The notes beneath the pieces are model-generated. The model was not told where the DNA came from and made no database searches. It saw nothing but the letters and a program-made list of their open reading frames with translations. DNA of 64,000 nt, taken from contig CM076267.1 in the NCBI GenBank assembly GCA_038380795.1, forward strand, positions 14,553,501 to 14,617,500. The letters run 5' to 3'. A program made the position numbers and the translations under genes. This document shows positions 1 to 28,362 of this stretch, piece after piece (positions within the stretch are counted from its first letter, which is position 1; every line of letters starts with the position of its first letter). The DNA is from Pyrocephalus nanus. Lineage: Eukaryota; Chordata; Aves; Passeriformes; Tyrannidae.

Positions 1-14458
<14,458 letters not shown>

Positions 14459-14542
14459 TCAGGAAGGGGGGGAAAACCCGGCGGGCAGGCGATGGCCCGA
14501 CCGTCACCGCCACCTCCCGCCTGCCCGTCCTCCCGCCGGCCG

Positions 14543-14551
14543 CCTTTTAAA
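14543..14551 (-). promoter_or_regulatory. possible TATA-like element of BIN1
   Basis: On the minus strand this reads TTTAAAAGG, 127 bases upstream of the BIN1 ATG. If used, transcription would start near 14515-14520 with a 5' UTR of about 100 bases. CpG-island promoters often lack a working TATA box, so this may be incidental. Confidence 0.3.
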
Positions 14552-14942
14552 GGGATAGTGCTGCCGTAAAGGGAGAAGGGATGGGGGCAGGTTTTGGTCA
14601 GATTTCCCCCACCGGGTCCCCGCCGCCGCCTGTCCTGGAGGGGGACAGGCAGGGTGGGAGAGTCTGAGAAGCATCGCAAGTGATTCATCTTAGGTAATGG
14701 TATGAGTTTGCTGCCGTTCTTCACCCTGCAGCAAAACAACATTTTTATTTTAGGAGATCGGTACCGCTAATTATTATCTCTGATTGTCCAAATTCATAGG
14801 GCTGAAGTACTTCTCAAATTATTCCTGGATCTTTACAGGCACAAAGTGGGAAATTTACTTCCTTAAAGGAAGGGTATCTGGAAATTAATCAAACACCTGA
14901 TTTTAAAAGGCAAGCTGAAATTTCAGGAGATTCCATCCCTTA

Positions 14943-15582
14943 ATCATAGAATTATTAGGGTTGGAAAAGCCCTTTAAGATAATTGAGTCCAACCTTTAAC
15001 CCAGCATCACTGTGTTCACCACTAAACCATATCCCCAAATGCCCCATCCACATACATTTCAAACCCTTCCAGGAATAGAAATTCCACCATTTCCCTAGGC
15101 AGTTTCTTCCAATGCCTGACTAAAATTTCAATGAAGAAATATATTTTCTCAATATCCAATCCAAAGGTCCTATGGCTCAACTTGAGGCCATTTCCTCTCA
15201 TTCTGTTACCTGTTACCTGGGAGAAGAGACCAACCCTCGCCTGGTTACAGCCTCCTCTCAGGCAGTTGTACAGGGTGATAAGGTCTCCTCTGCGCCTCTT
15301 TTTCTCCAGGCTAAACACCCCCAGCACGCTCAGCTGCTCCTGACAGGACTTGTGCCCCACTTGTGCCCTTCACCAGCCTTGTTGCCCTTCTCTGGACACA
15401 CTCCAGCACTGTGATGCCCTTCTTGTAGTGAGGGGCCCAAAACTAAACACAGGATTTGGGGTGTGGCCTCACCAGTGCCAGCTAAAGGGCTGATCACTTC
15501 CCTAGTCCTGCTGGCTGCACTATTTCTGATGCCACTGGCCAGGATGCTGTTTACCTTTTTGGCCACCTGGGCACACTGTTGT
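14943..15582 (-). mobile_element. CR1 LINE 3' fragment
   Basis: The plus strand starts with the reverse complement of the CR1 terminal ATTCTATGAT-type tail at 14943, so the element is on the minus strand with its 3' end at the left. Reading 15582 to about 15022 on the minus strand gives the C-terminal part of the CR1 ORF2 reverse transcriptase, with recognisable pieces such as VFSLEKKRRRGDLITLYN, GLFSQVT and HWKKLPREMVE. The reading frame shifts near 15330-15360, so the copy is broken, and the N-terminal endonuclease and most of the polymerase are missing (5' truncation, typical of CR1). It lies about 400 bases upstream of the inferred BIN1 transcription start. Confidence 0.92.
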
Positions 15583-18500
15583 GAATGTACCAACTTATTA
15601 TGTGTCCCTGGTAAGTGCGTTCACCTCAGGCCTGTCTCTTGGAAAACTAGAAGAATCAATTTGCTAGCTTGTCTCACAGGAACCTTATGATGACTGCTTG
15701 GTTAATAATTGCACATTTGTGCTGTGATAGAAGTTTTTTTACATATTTTTTGATTTGCACAAGAATTTGGACTCAGCATGGCTGCATGTGATGGCTGCTC
15801 CAGTTGGGGAGTAGTGGTGACAGTGGAAGGAGGTGCTTTGTGTGTCTCCACTGCAGAACACACTGCAGTGCTGGGGCATTTGTCAGAAAACCAACCATGA
15901 ATGCACAGAGGGCTTTATACACATAACCTCCCCTGAATCCCTGCTACCTTAGTCTGTATGGTACGACTCTTCATCTGTGTCTCATCTGCTTTTCAGAGTT
16001 GTTGCTCCTGACCTGCCCTTGTCCCTCTTCAGTGAGGCTGGACTCAGTTGTCACTGCTTGCATCCCAGCAGGGCTTTGGCTGTGCTTTAATAGATCTACT
16101 GGGCAAATACCTTTTGTGAAACTCTATTTCTTTACAAGATAGCACAAGGTTCTGCTTCCTGGAATACAGGAAGCCACCTCAGCACTGTTAATCATATCCT
16201 AATACTCAGCCCCAAAGCTTCCGTCAGTGCCACACACCAGGGCTTGGAAAAGTGGTGGAGAAGTTCCTTCCTCATCTGTTTCTGCACACTCACCTTAGCT
16301 CTTTGTGAGAGCTCAGCACACACTGTGCACACAGCACCAACCAATCCAATGCCCTGCAGAAAATTTGGATATTTAACAAGCTTGTCTTTGTTTAAGATGA
16401 ACACTGTCATGTCTTACACCTATTTTAACTGAAAGATGGCACCAAAACCTACTTGTGTTCCAGGACAGTTTCACACAGCCATTACTTTGCCAGATGAAGA
16501 TTGTTGTCTCAAATTTATCCACATAGGGAGTAGTGTAGCACTCACTAATGCAAACTAAAGCCACAGAAAAATGTTGAAGGTGATAACTTGAGAGAGCTAG
16601 GCCAGATTTTCCAACTTAAAAGTCATTTATTGTTTCCATTTCTGTTTCAGTACTGTTTCTGTTCATTTAGAACTTAAAATAAAAACAATTGTCTTGCCAC
16701 AGGCCTTAGAAACTATGGACAGAGAACCTGTCAACACCTCTTTTTCACTCTTCATGAGGCAGTGTCTCTGCATTTCTTGCTTATTAGGACAATGACTTTT
16801 TTTTAATGACAAAATCTTAATTCAGAAACCAGTTTAAATCCAAGCTACACTTTAACTGTGTTAGTAGGTATAGTATTCCCATTTAATAAAACACTTGGGC
16901 ATATGCTTCAGTTGTATACGAGAACAGTGCAGTGATCCAAGACATGCTCAGACTCAAGCGTGTGCATACCCATGATGCCACTCTGTACTGCAAACTGCAA
17001 ATTCATTCAATTCCTTTCTGGCTTTACATGTAGTATTCATATTTCTATATGATTGGTATTTAGTATTCATTTAGTATTCACCATCTGTAGATAAAAAACA
17101 GTGTCTGAAATGCATCTGACTTTTTCCATACTTTTGGCCTTAGTATTTTCATATTACTTTTCTTCTCCAGCCTTATCTATAATTTTGCAGGATCTCACTG
17201 CTCAGTATCATCTGGGAACATAATTAATATCCCGTTTCCTCTGTCCCTCACCCCCATCTCCTCCTGCTTAGCTGAGCTTTTAAGGGTGAAAGATGCACAT
17301 GTGGTTAAACATTTGTAACATAACGTTTAAAAGAGCAGATGTCTCAGGGTCAGAACACATTCCTCTCTATCCTACCTCATATATTTACTTCTCCTGCTTG
17401 GGTCTTTTTTTCAGTGAAACGGGTTTGGAAGGGATTTTTGTCTGATTGCATCCTTTCAAGTGAAGAGCAAATGATTGCAGCACATGAGCTGAAAAGAGAG
17501 TCCATGGCAAATATCAGACAATTGTGAAACAAAAGCATCCAGACACACACATTCACCACAATGAAAAATGATGACAAACTGTGTACATTTTAAAAGCTGG
17601 GATTAACAGCAAGCATCCACCTCTCATCATGAGTCATTTCCCAGCTATTTCTGTGCTTGATTGGATCAGCACCTAAGCTGCAAAGCATTTGCCAGGCTCC
17701 AGGTGTGTTGCAAACGTATTCCCCTGACATGACCCAGTGAAACCTCATACTGTGAGTGGCTATGTATGTGAATGACCATATAAACCATTTTCACCAGGTA
17801 ATACATGAAGGTTGTTGTGAATGGGAGAGTCTTCACTCTTGTATCTATCCACCGTTGTACTGACCTCAAGCTTACAGCTTTTTACAACCTTAAAAATGTA
17901 AATCATTCCAATTGGACTGCACATAGTAATAAACATATAGGATGGCAACTTCTGCTTGCATTTGTTTGTGCTTTGTGGTATTGTAAGGCAGAGATGTCTA
18001 ACCTTTTAGAAGCCATTAATGGCAGATTCTGCACAGTTGAAGTTAAAAGAAATCAGACAGTACTTATGTGCACCTCCCACAATGAGATCCATTAAGTTGA
18101 ATACGTGCACAGTTGCCTCATCTATTCTAACACTAGACCCCAAGACACTTCATTTCACCTGACTATATCCAGCTAAACATACCTAGTTTAATTTGAGTCA
18201 CCTTGGCTCCTTTTATAGTCAAAAGAGAGAAATCAGTACCTCCAAAGGATGAAAAAAGGTAAAACAGAAACATTTCCCTTCCCCCTTAGCTACAGAGGCA
18301 GATTAGCTGAATAGCTTAAATAGCTAAAGTTAAGAAAGCCAGATGGGTTATGAAATCCACCTGTAGTCCATCTCCCTGGTGACAGGATGTATCATTTACA
18401 CAGTTCATAGGGAAGAAGCAAATCTGTCAAACACACTAGCACAAACACACATCTTTAACATGTACATACCACCATTGCTTTTTTACTGCTTTCATAATTA

Positions 18501-18712
18501 ATACTCTAGTCAATAATGCCTATGTTAGGCCTCAGCCCCATAAGTGCATTTCACTTCTCAGATGTCTCATTAAAAGGAGATGAAGTGCTCACCCGTTTAC
18601 AATTAAACATATGGTAAGTGCTCACTGGGTTGAAGTCTATTATTTTATAGTTTAGGTACAATTTATTCCCTTCATTGCACAAATTGTTATTACAGCTCTT
18701 TTTTTCACTATT

Positions 18713-18727
18713 GTTATTATTATTATT
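18713..18727. repeat. (TTA)n microsatellite
   Basis: A short run of TTA triplets on the plus strand in the BIN1-CYP27C1 intergenic region. Confidence 0.8.
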
Positions 18728-21700
18728 CCTGTTTTGCCAAGTTTTTCCATCTGGGAGCAGGATGTTTTCTTCATGATTCCTAATATAAATTGGAATAAAA
18801 ATTTAATTTTTAAGGAGTGATTTCAGCAATGTGTCCATTAACATAGTTTTATTTTTTGTGATTTGAACCTTTTAATTGTAGTTTGTGTGTTTAGAGCTAC
18901 AAACAGTGATAATCAAAATACATTGGTTTCCCTGAAACTGGTGGCAAAATCTTTCATGTATAATCTAAATCATTTAAATAAAAAAAAAAAATTAAACCAG
19001 CAGTAGTCTCCACCATTCATGGAACTAGAAGTATATATTATCTGTTCCAGTTATTAAGAAGATTAAAACCCAGTTAAATTAATTTTTGTTTCCTTTCAGC
19101 AATGAGTTCTGGTTTAAGTGTATAATTACTGTTTTTAAAAAATATTTAGGAGAATTGAGTTAGTTAAAGATGTTTATGGTAAATATAAAGAAATCACTAC
19201 TGAATTCCTAAAATGTTTATATTTATGCTAAGTAATAGTATTTGCAATAAATTATTCCAAGAACTCTAAGGCCCTTCTTCTCAAGATGGGTCTATTTCAA
19301 TCACAATTTCTTGTTGTATTCAAAGTTGAATTTCAAATATTAAACAACCTTGCTGTTTGGATCCATAACTTTGTTCCAACTCCAGCTCTGGCCATAGCAC
19401 ATCAGATCAGTTGGTATCAATCACTGCCAGCACCGCTCTCTTGTTTTAGTGATGTCAGTTAAAGATTAACTTAAGACCAACGCCTTGAAAACAACATATT
19501 ACACAAAACATGTATGTAGCAAAATCTAATTAAGTTCTGATTCAACCCTGACTGCTTTAAACAACATACCTTCCTTTTTTTTCCATTGCAGATCATGCAT
19601 TCTTCTGGGACAGCATTCCGAGAAAGAGCTTGCAAAGGTGACTTCTGTCTTTCCTTTTAACCTGATAACATTATCAAGGGTAATTCAGATATCAACTTCA
19701 CCATTATCTAGTTTGCATTAGAATTCCTTTCTGACTGACTACATTCTCATGCAAACTCTTTGTTCTCCCACAGAAAGGTGCCAGGAAGAATCAGGAAGTT
19801 TCTACCATAAAAATAACAGATAAAACCTTTTTGATTATGTGTTCTGTCCTTTAAACCAAAAGCAAGATGAAAGAATTTTAATTTAAAAATAATGTACAGA
19901 AGGTGTTCTCTTCGGCATCTTTTAAACTCACAACTTCTATTCAATCTCTTCACTGTCTTGCTACAAGAAACAGAAGATGATGCCCAAGTGACCCTTATCA
20001 TGTTCCAAACACACACAAAAAAATCCGATACCATAAGAGAAGGCTCCAAAGGTGAGAGCTTTGCCTTTCTAGTTCAGACTTACCCACTCAGAGAGTGGGA
20101 GAGGCAGGAAATAAAATTACATTAAAACTTTGTCTCATATCTCACTGAGGACTGTCTTCTGACTGAAAGCTTGCTTGATTCTAAAGAATTATGTGGTGTT
20201 CACGATATATCTTACTTGGACCTCCAAACTTTGGCAGATTTTTCACTGAATTTCAAAATTCAGATCAAATTTCTCTTCCCTCTACATGACAGTTTGCATA
20301 CATGCTTAATACAGCTGCATGTAGCTATTTTTTTCTCTGCCTGTGCAGATCTGGCCACTTGCAAATCCTACCAATACTACATCTACTCACAGCCTCACAG
20401 GAGTGTGACAATCCTAAAACCACGAAGTTCTTTCCTGCTGAAATTACATATCCCCATTCTATTTAGAAAGCTTTTTCCAAAAGGGAGGGAGAACAAGAAG
20501 GTTTGACCTTGCCAATAATGAAATGTTTCCTGGAGGAAAAAATTATCCTACCCACAAAACTCACAGCAAACAAGCCTTCATCTTCCTTTATAAATATCAG
20601 AAAATATATGTGTAAACAGACAGAATTCATGCTTTTACATCATGTGGGATATAACAGTACCTTAGACATGTTTTGATAAAGCTAATCAAATAAGTTATGC
20701 TCTTTTTAAAAAAATATTTTACAGGTTCCTGCTCATTGCTATGGAAGGATAGAAACTGTTCTTTGGACACGAGCACTAGTCCCCCATTATCTTGCAATTA
20801 GAGGTTGCTATCCATGGCACAGGAATGTCCAGCTGATCACAAAGACTATACTAAATATATATTTCTCTTGGGCACTTTCAGAATCACAGAAACCAACCAA
20901 GGGAAGTATCTTTTAGCTAGCAGTTCTTACCCCTTTTTGAGTTACCTTCCCCTTAAAAAGTAGTCCATAAAAACAGTAAAACCTGACAAGACTTCCTTGT
21001 TTTTGTCCTTCTTTACAAATTCCTGAGAAATAAATTGCTCCCTGGTGCTGATGCTAAACATCACTCTTTACAGTCAAGTTGTCCAATATTACATTTCCAA
21101 ACTTTAGATACCAAGTACGTTAATAAAGAGTTGGAAGGTACTTTCATTTGTTGCCTTATTGTAAAGACATTTAAAAATAATAAAGTCTTTTCACCTCTCT
21201 TTTTTCCTAATACTATGCAGTTAAAATAATAGTCACAAAAGCAAAACAAAGGCCTAGGAAAGATTTTTCTCCTCTGAGAAGTAGCCAGTTCAGTGGAAAA
21301 GCCTTAGGACCTGACCCAACCCATCACCTGGGAAACATAAGGTTATTCCCCATCCACTATATATTTTTGTAATTTAATTCATTTTAATGTTACATGAATT
21401 GGACAATTGATATTTTATCACTTCTCATGGCAGAAACTCATTAACAGACCACTGTTTTTGGTGCCACTAGAAAGATGGCTGTGTGCTATTTGTAATTATA
21501 TAATAATTACATTATTTTATATATATAAATATATACATATCTCCAAATAATAGCATAAATCTCATTTGGTCTCTCCTACAGTATTAGGCGGTGAAACACC
21601 AACATCAAAAAATAATTATGAATGTATATAATACCAAATTATACATCAACACAGCTGCAGTAATTACAAGTACTACTCTTGCATTCCAATGTGACCCTGT

Positions 21701-22915
21701 GTCGTGACAGATTAAACCATTAATCTCTACTATACACTCACCAATAAAGCCTTGTCAATCAAGATGACCCAATCTCAGAAAATACAAAGAGTGGAATTTA
21801 ACACACTGAGAACTGTTCAGTGTGGATCCAAAATTTACAGCCTTGAAAACATACAAACATTAGAGATGTTTGCTTTGGTAGAGCAGCATGGCTGTATTAG
21901 ATCTTTCCTGCCTCAACTTCATCTGACAAAGCCAATAAATGGAAAACTGTAGCCATTGCCTGCAGTCTTCGCTGATGAGGTGATTGATCAGCTGTATCAC
22001 AGTATGAATTAGAAAGCTTTGCCAGGTGAGATTCACGTCTTAGAAATCTGCAAAGTTGGTATATTTAGTAACCACCTTTAAAATACAATATACACTTTCC
22101 AGAACTGGCATCTATTTATATTGAAAAGCCAAGCTGACTGGCAACTAGTAAATGATTATTTCTTGGATGAATTTGGTGCCTTCTTTCTGTGTGAAATTAA
22201 TTGCATGTTATTCCATACAACTTCACTTGAAAATAACTGGTGTTTGATAGAGTTATCATGATTACTTGCATATATTATTTGTGAACATGTGACCATAAGA
22301 AAAGCATCTGTAAATGTGATAGTGAATTACTGAATGCTTTTTCAGTGGTATCTTAGGTGAAGATTTTTAACCAAGCCCTCCCAGATATATGTAACCCATT
22401 CCCCACATATCTTTTCAATTCTCTAATCATCTAGACCTAATGCTTCTTTTTTTGCATTTGGGAGAGACTATCTCTGCAGTATTTGGGAATCTCTAAGCAA
22501 ATTTAAGTGTTCACCCCTATCTGCATAAAGGAGACAAAGAGACTCACAAGCTGAGCTACTGAGAGTAAGAAAGACTTGTCTAAATATTTCTTATTCTGAG
22601 ATCTAACTGTGGTGGCAAACATTGTCTTGTAGTGTTTATCCCTTAGATATTTTCTTCCAAAATCCCTGACTGCAGCCTTCCTTTTATCTGAGTGAAGTGG
22701 GCTACTCCAGTGAGTTTACACTCCAAGGTAATTGTTTCTCAACTAGATAAACACTTGACAGCAAACACTATATTTCAAACATTGCTAAGCCTGGTACAAT
22801 ACCCTCTAAACGGTGTCAGAAGATCTACTGTTCACTGCAATGTTTACCACAACAGTGCCAGAAAAACATCAAATATCGCCTCAGTTATTTTCTGTCTCCT
22901 TTAGTCTTATCTCAC

Positions 22916-22995
22916 CCAGACTGTGATCTCTTCAGAGTGGGAACTCGCTTTATTTTGAATTTTGCATGATAACAGGTAGAGTGTCAAAGCTCAAT
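22916..22995 (+). repeat. possible ancient amniote interspersed repeat
   Basis: The stretch GACTGTGATCTCTTCAGAG followed by GGGAACTC resembles the conserved GACTGTAAGCTC..GGCAGGGACT signature found in several old amniote repeats. Similarity is judged by eye over about 40 bases and is weak. Confidence 0.25.
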
Positions 22996-23332
22996 GATTA
23001 ACAAACTCTGTTAAAGACAAATCCCAGCAGAAGGCAATACAGCACTGCAAAGGCTGGATTTTTTTCTAAGGAAGCCCACATGAAACTTTGGACATACTGC
23101 ATTTTTTTTACATGCAAATTCCCATTCTGAGCAAGCATACACAAAAGATGAACACAAATTGAGCATGTTTGCACATGCAAGGGTTAAGAATCCTTGTCAA
23201 ACAAGTATAACCAAACTACTCTATTTTTAAGAAGCTGTAGTAAGTACATTTTTTTATCCATATATATACGAATAATTTCTTTTTCCATAGATACATAATC
23301 CCAGACTTTAACTAAGGAATACTATAAAGGCA

Positions 23333-23346
23333 GCACCATCTAGTGG
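23333..23346 (+). promoter_or_regulatory. candidate CTCF site (one mismatch)
   Basis: GCACCATCTAGTGG matches the CTCF core GYGCCMYCTRSTGG at 13 of 14 positions (A for G at position 3). It is in the intergenic region about 5 kb downstream of the CYP27C1 stop codon. Occupancy cannot be told from sequence. Confidence 0.4.
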
Positions 23347-26300
23347 TACCAAAATCACAATATAGTATTTTCAATGGCTTCCTTGAAGAGAATTCTCTTG
23401 AAAACATAGAAGAAACTCTCAGATGAAATTATTTTTTAAATATCCACATGACATCTACATGTTGGAGATTTTTTTAAATTCAGCAAGAACATGAATAAAT
23501 AATATTTGCAAGCTCTTGGTATACATGTACACATTTTCTGTTGCAAGTACTCTTTGAAAGGGGAAAAGGTATGTGAATGTGTGTGTTAATCACAGAGGAT
23601 AAAGTACGTTTCTTTTTATTGTACATATATATAAAAATGTATTTTTTTAAATGATCAATTATTGAAATAGTTACTATTCACACCTTTTCTTCCAACTTTA
23701 TTATTTAATACTGCAGGTATAAGATTTAGATGAGAACCCATACAGGAATAAGAAATATTTAGCAGCTTTGGACCAGTTAATATTTTCCAAGACACATTCC
23801 AGAGAGCCATAGTTTATCTCGCTTCAATATATACAATCCATAACAGAGCCAATCACTTTGCAAAAATCAGAAGGGTTCAATGTGTAAAACCAGTTGTTTT
23901 CCACAGTGACTGTATTGGCATACATAAATACAAGTATGTATTTACATCTGTGCTAAGTAGCTGTACAGCGCTGTGAACTTGGTAGCACTTTGAATCACCC
24001 TACCATCTGCTTTTCACATGGCCCTGTAAATCCTCTATTGACACTTCTGTGACACTTCAGGAGGTGAAAAACTCTCCAGTGCATCTGCTATGAAGGGAGC
24101 CTGCCAGCACAAACTGACATTGTTCTGGAACACTGAGAACTGGGGATTTGTTGTAGCCCTTCTGAGTTTTTCTCTGGGCATGGACAGGGTAAGTTTGGCT
24201 TTATGAAATATGTAAATCTTTAGTAATTATATGATAGCATTTTTTAGATTTATGAGCATTATGTGACAACATGACAAAGGAAGGAAAAACCTCAGTGATC
24301 AAAACCAGCAGTGGCCTTTTTTTATATATATCGTGGGAATAGTACACACATCAGGCACCCAAACTGCTCTTGTCTCATCCTGTTTCTCTCAGCCTGCCCC
24401 ATCCTACATGCAGTCCACAGCTCATCTCTCCAGTTCCTGAACTTTGACCTCATGTGATATTTGGCATAGCCCCACATACACCACTTTGAGCGGCTCTCCC
24501 ACTCCCAGTCCCAGTCCCAGGTAACAGCACAGCTTTTCTGTTTCTAGCTCCAAATACACTCCCAGTGCCTGCTCCTCCCATGGTCACAGCTGCCAGGCAT
24601 GCTACTCTCCATTTTCACAGCCTCATCACTTCTGGGGTATTTAAGGAGCTCCAAAGTTTCACTCACCACTGGCATACAATTTTGCTGCAGTTGTGACAAC
24701 TTCAGCACTGACCCCATAGATTCCTGTCACATCTATGAACCTACAAGACAGTAAGGAAAAACAGAACAGACTGACTGAATAGAGTAACTTTAGTTAAATA
24801 ACCACTTTATGGAACTCTTTTTACCATGCTCCATCATTTCATGGCTGGTTGGGAATATTTGGGGGATTTTTTGTCTTCATCCTGTCTCACAGTAAATTTA
24901 TTCTAAACTCTCATTCTCCTGGTGGCTAAAAACTTTCTGCACCAGTTTATTCATTGCTATTGGTCATACTTGTTTTGGAAAAGCATTCCTTTTACCTCAA
25001 GGAGTAAACACCTTAACTTAAAAGTATTTGAAGAGAACATTCCTGTTCTCTCAAAATATTCCCTTTTCTAGACTAACTACATGAAAAATTTTGAAGATAC
25101 ATTTTCACTACCTGTTATCTGATCCAAGTGGAAGGAGTAAAATCAGATCAGCAGTTTTGTGTCCAAAGAAACAAGTTCTTGTAAGCCCATGGTTACAGAG
25201 CTTCTTGATGTGCCAGACCTTGATCTGCAAGTAAGCCAAAGGGAGGCAGAGGAAACTATTAACCTGATAATCTTAGTGTTTTATAACCTATTCAAATCAA
25301 ACTCCATCTTTCTTGAACATTGTACAGAGCACTCAAGATGAAGTATCTCTGATAGAGATTGGGGAAGAATAGATGAGACTGCATCTCATACAGTGTGAGC
25401 TGTATTTATCATTATTCCAACACACTTGCACTTTATAGTCACCTTTGATTACCTAGGCCTTCCTCTACACATTTCATTTTCTGCTGTTGAGCTCCTCAAA
25501 TAAATTATTTTTATTCCCTACATACATATCTTTTGCTATTAAATTCCAGCCCATTTGTCTTACATTCTGAGTTCTATTTTTGTTTTGGTTTGGTGTGATT
25601 TTTTTTTTTATACTTCATACTCTTATTCTTTATATCATTAATACTGTTCTATGTATTAAGCAATTCACCAAAGCATTAACATTAGAGTCAGTCCTAGGGT
25701 ATTTCTTGAGTAACTTTGCCAGTATGCCTAACATAATATTGTCTCTCCTTCTACCAGGTCATGACATACCTTAAATTCTTGTAAGAATCCCCATATTTTC
25801 TAGCTGCACTAGTAATTTCCCATGAAGCAGTGAACCTTCCAGTTCTATACAACAAGTTAAAAACTTTATTATGCTAAAGAAAAATGCAAGTATAAATAGT
25901 CATTAAAATAAGACTCAGAACTTGTAAATTCTGTATAAATATTTTATTATGTATAAAAGACAACTTACATGGGTAGATGCTCTATTAGAACAATTACAGG
26001 CTTTCTGTTATCATGAAAAGATACAAATGTTTTTAAAAGCATTTTAGAATGCCTCTTCCATCTTCTAAAGTGATGTGTTACCAAGGCACTGATACAAGCA
26101 GCAAATGTACTGCAGCATAGCAATGGCTGGTGTTTCTAACGATTCTATGACAATGCAAAAGGAAGGCACCACAGGGAATCCAAATTTGGATTCAAGGCAG
26201 GAGCTCTTTGTCTCCAAATCAACAAAACCAGGCAAGAGTTATGGAGTCAAATACTCAGTCCTCAGACTTTTGAACAGACCTTTGCAAAACATCTCCTTTG

Positions 26301-27350
26301 GGATGTCAGCTGGCTCTGGAAAATGCAGCTCTCTTAATTAGATTTTAGATGGAGGCAATTGAAAATAACAATGGGAAAGAAAAGGAAAAAAAAGGGAATA
26401 ATCTGAAGCCCTAGAAAACAGCATCAGAAGGCAAGCTTGTTCAAGAAATATACCCTTCACAGATTCCCTGGTTTTCTTATAGGATGTATATATGCTCATC
26501 ACAGGAATAACATTTTAAAGTCATCGTATAAGCATTTAATCCATTCACAGAACAGATCAATTTTGCTTAGTGTTATTATTTTATATACCAGATCCATAAA
26601 AATGACATTTTGGGTTTCTTTTGTCAAGACCTTGAAAAGGCACTACAATAAGGAATCAAAATACTACAAGGATGTGACTGTAGTAGTTGGCTCTGTGGAA
26701 TTTCATGTACACCATTAAAGGTACAGTGTGTTATTTAATTTCTAACCTGTCTGTGACTTCTTATGGGTGGATGAGCAAAGAAAAATGTTGTCATTTTAAA
26801 AACTGAGTTGCACAACTTTTGCTAACTTTGCTTATAGTTGAAAAATTTATGATTGTTGGAATGTAAACTACCTCCCAAACAACAGCCAGAGCCTGACATG
26901 TAAACAGTGAATTATACATAATTGCATATGCATCGTATCCTACATGCAGTTTTGAGTGTTATTGAAGGCATAGCATGGACCCAAGGTATAAGGTTTCTCT
27001 CACAAATGAGAATGTAAGATCAGTGCAGTGGTACTGAAGTTATCTAAAGTATCATGCAAGAGACAGTTTTATGTTAGTTGTAACAGAAAAAATAAAAAAC
27101 AAACAAACAAAAACAACAGCAAAAAAACTTACAGGTGTCTACTCCTTGTATTAGATACTAGATAGTAAAAAAAAAAAAGTTCCAAATACTTCAGTAATCA
27201 CATTTCCATCCTACAGAAGGCAACTTTGTATTTGCCTCTGGGTTCAGCAAGTTAAAATATAAAGTTTCCAGTTCTTACTGTCAAAGAACTGTGAAGATAG
27301 TTAATTGTAGTATTTTAATTCAATGATAAAAATGTAACAACTACTTGATT

Positions 27351-27356
27351 TTTATT
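27351..27356 (-). terminator. candidate CYP27C1 poly(A) signal
   Basis: AATAAA on the minus strand, about 890 bases past the stop codon. A nearer variant ATTAAA is at 27617-27622 (about 625 bases past the stop). Which is used cannot be told from the sequence. Confidence 0.3.
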
Positions 27357-28245
27357 ATTTACATTTGGTTTTGGTATATTGCTAGAATAGTGAAAGTGGC
27401 TTGTGCTTTGGTGATGAGGACAATGCCTGGCTTCAAACTCTCCAATGTGACATTTGAACTTCTATTTTTGAGATTTTAAATTTTTTAACTGTATAGAAAT
27501 ATTTTACAGTGATAATGTTTGGGTAAATTTATATATGTTCTCTATTTCACATCTAAACAAAGTGATATAAGTCGTACTTTTTTCTAACCTTACTTTTCAT
27601 ATTACTGTAGTAATTTTTTAATGCATGTTGTTACAGGTTTGAAAAGAGAAGCTGGAATTTTTCCCCAGTGTCAGTTACTGGTTAGTGTGCACCTACAGTG
27701 AAAGGGCACTCCCCTCCTCCCTTTTTCCGGTGTGGGAGGAGGCAGGGAATAATATCAATGTTATATTGAAATTTTTATAAAACACTGAAGGACAAGTAAA
27801 AGGAAAACACAAACTTACAAATACAGCTAATTTTCGCATATTATATAGTAATCCCCTTGCTCTCAAATGGACTCGCTGAGTAGTTGATTTCAATGACAAA
27901 ACAGCATAACAAAAACATTGAATGACATTAACGTGTGAATTTACGTTTGGTTGTTTGGAGTTTGTTGTGGGGTTTTTTTTCAATGCATGTGTTATTACTA
28001 GAAGTCTTTCCAGGTAGAAGGAGATTCCTGGTGCAAGGAGGAATTTTTTCAGTACATATTTCCATATGTGTAAATAACTACTATAGGAGAGATAATTTCT
28101 CTTACATACTGCTACAACTAAGGCAAAACTTAATACTTCATCATTTTGCCAAAGACCTACAAACCAAACAAGCATGTTTAGACATCCCTAAGATGCAAGT
28201 CTGTTTCCATGAAAATTGCATAAGTATTTCCAAAATATCCGAGTC

Positions 28246-28362
28246 TCACTTTCTGTCAGAAAATCTCATATTGATGGAGTTTCCAGGAATCAAAAGTCCG
28301 TGGGTTTTGGCATGAACTGGTTCAGTTTTTGGAGAAATTTTGATCTCAAAATTCTGAAGTAA
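28246..28362 (-). CDS. CYP27C1: CYP27C1 coding exon 9 and stop (residues 512-549)
   Basis: Acceptor ..CTTCACAG then [28 protein letters not shown] and MRFSDRK followed by TGA at 28246-28248. The human protein ends in the equivalent [27 protein letters not shown]. The exon lies 3.3 kb from exon 8 and was found by looking for this conserved tail and its acceptor, since its 117 bases give no long ORF. Confidence 0.95.
   Translation of the reverse strand, partial: LLQNFEIKISPKTEPVHAKTHGLLIPGNSINMRFSDRK

Noticed and set aside
27935..28315. 126-codon plus-strand open frame
   Set aside because: It is antisense to CYP27C1 exon 9, whose minus-strand reading matches the conserved C-terminus.
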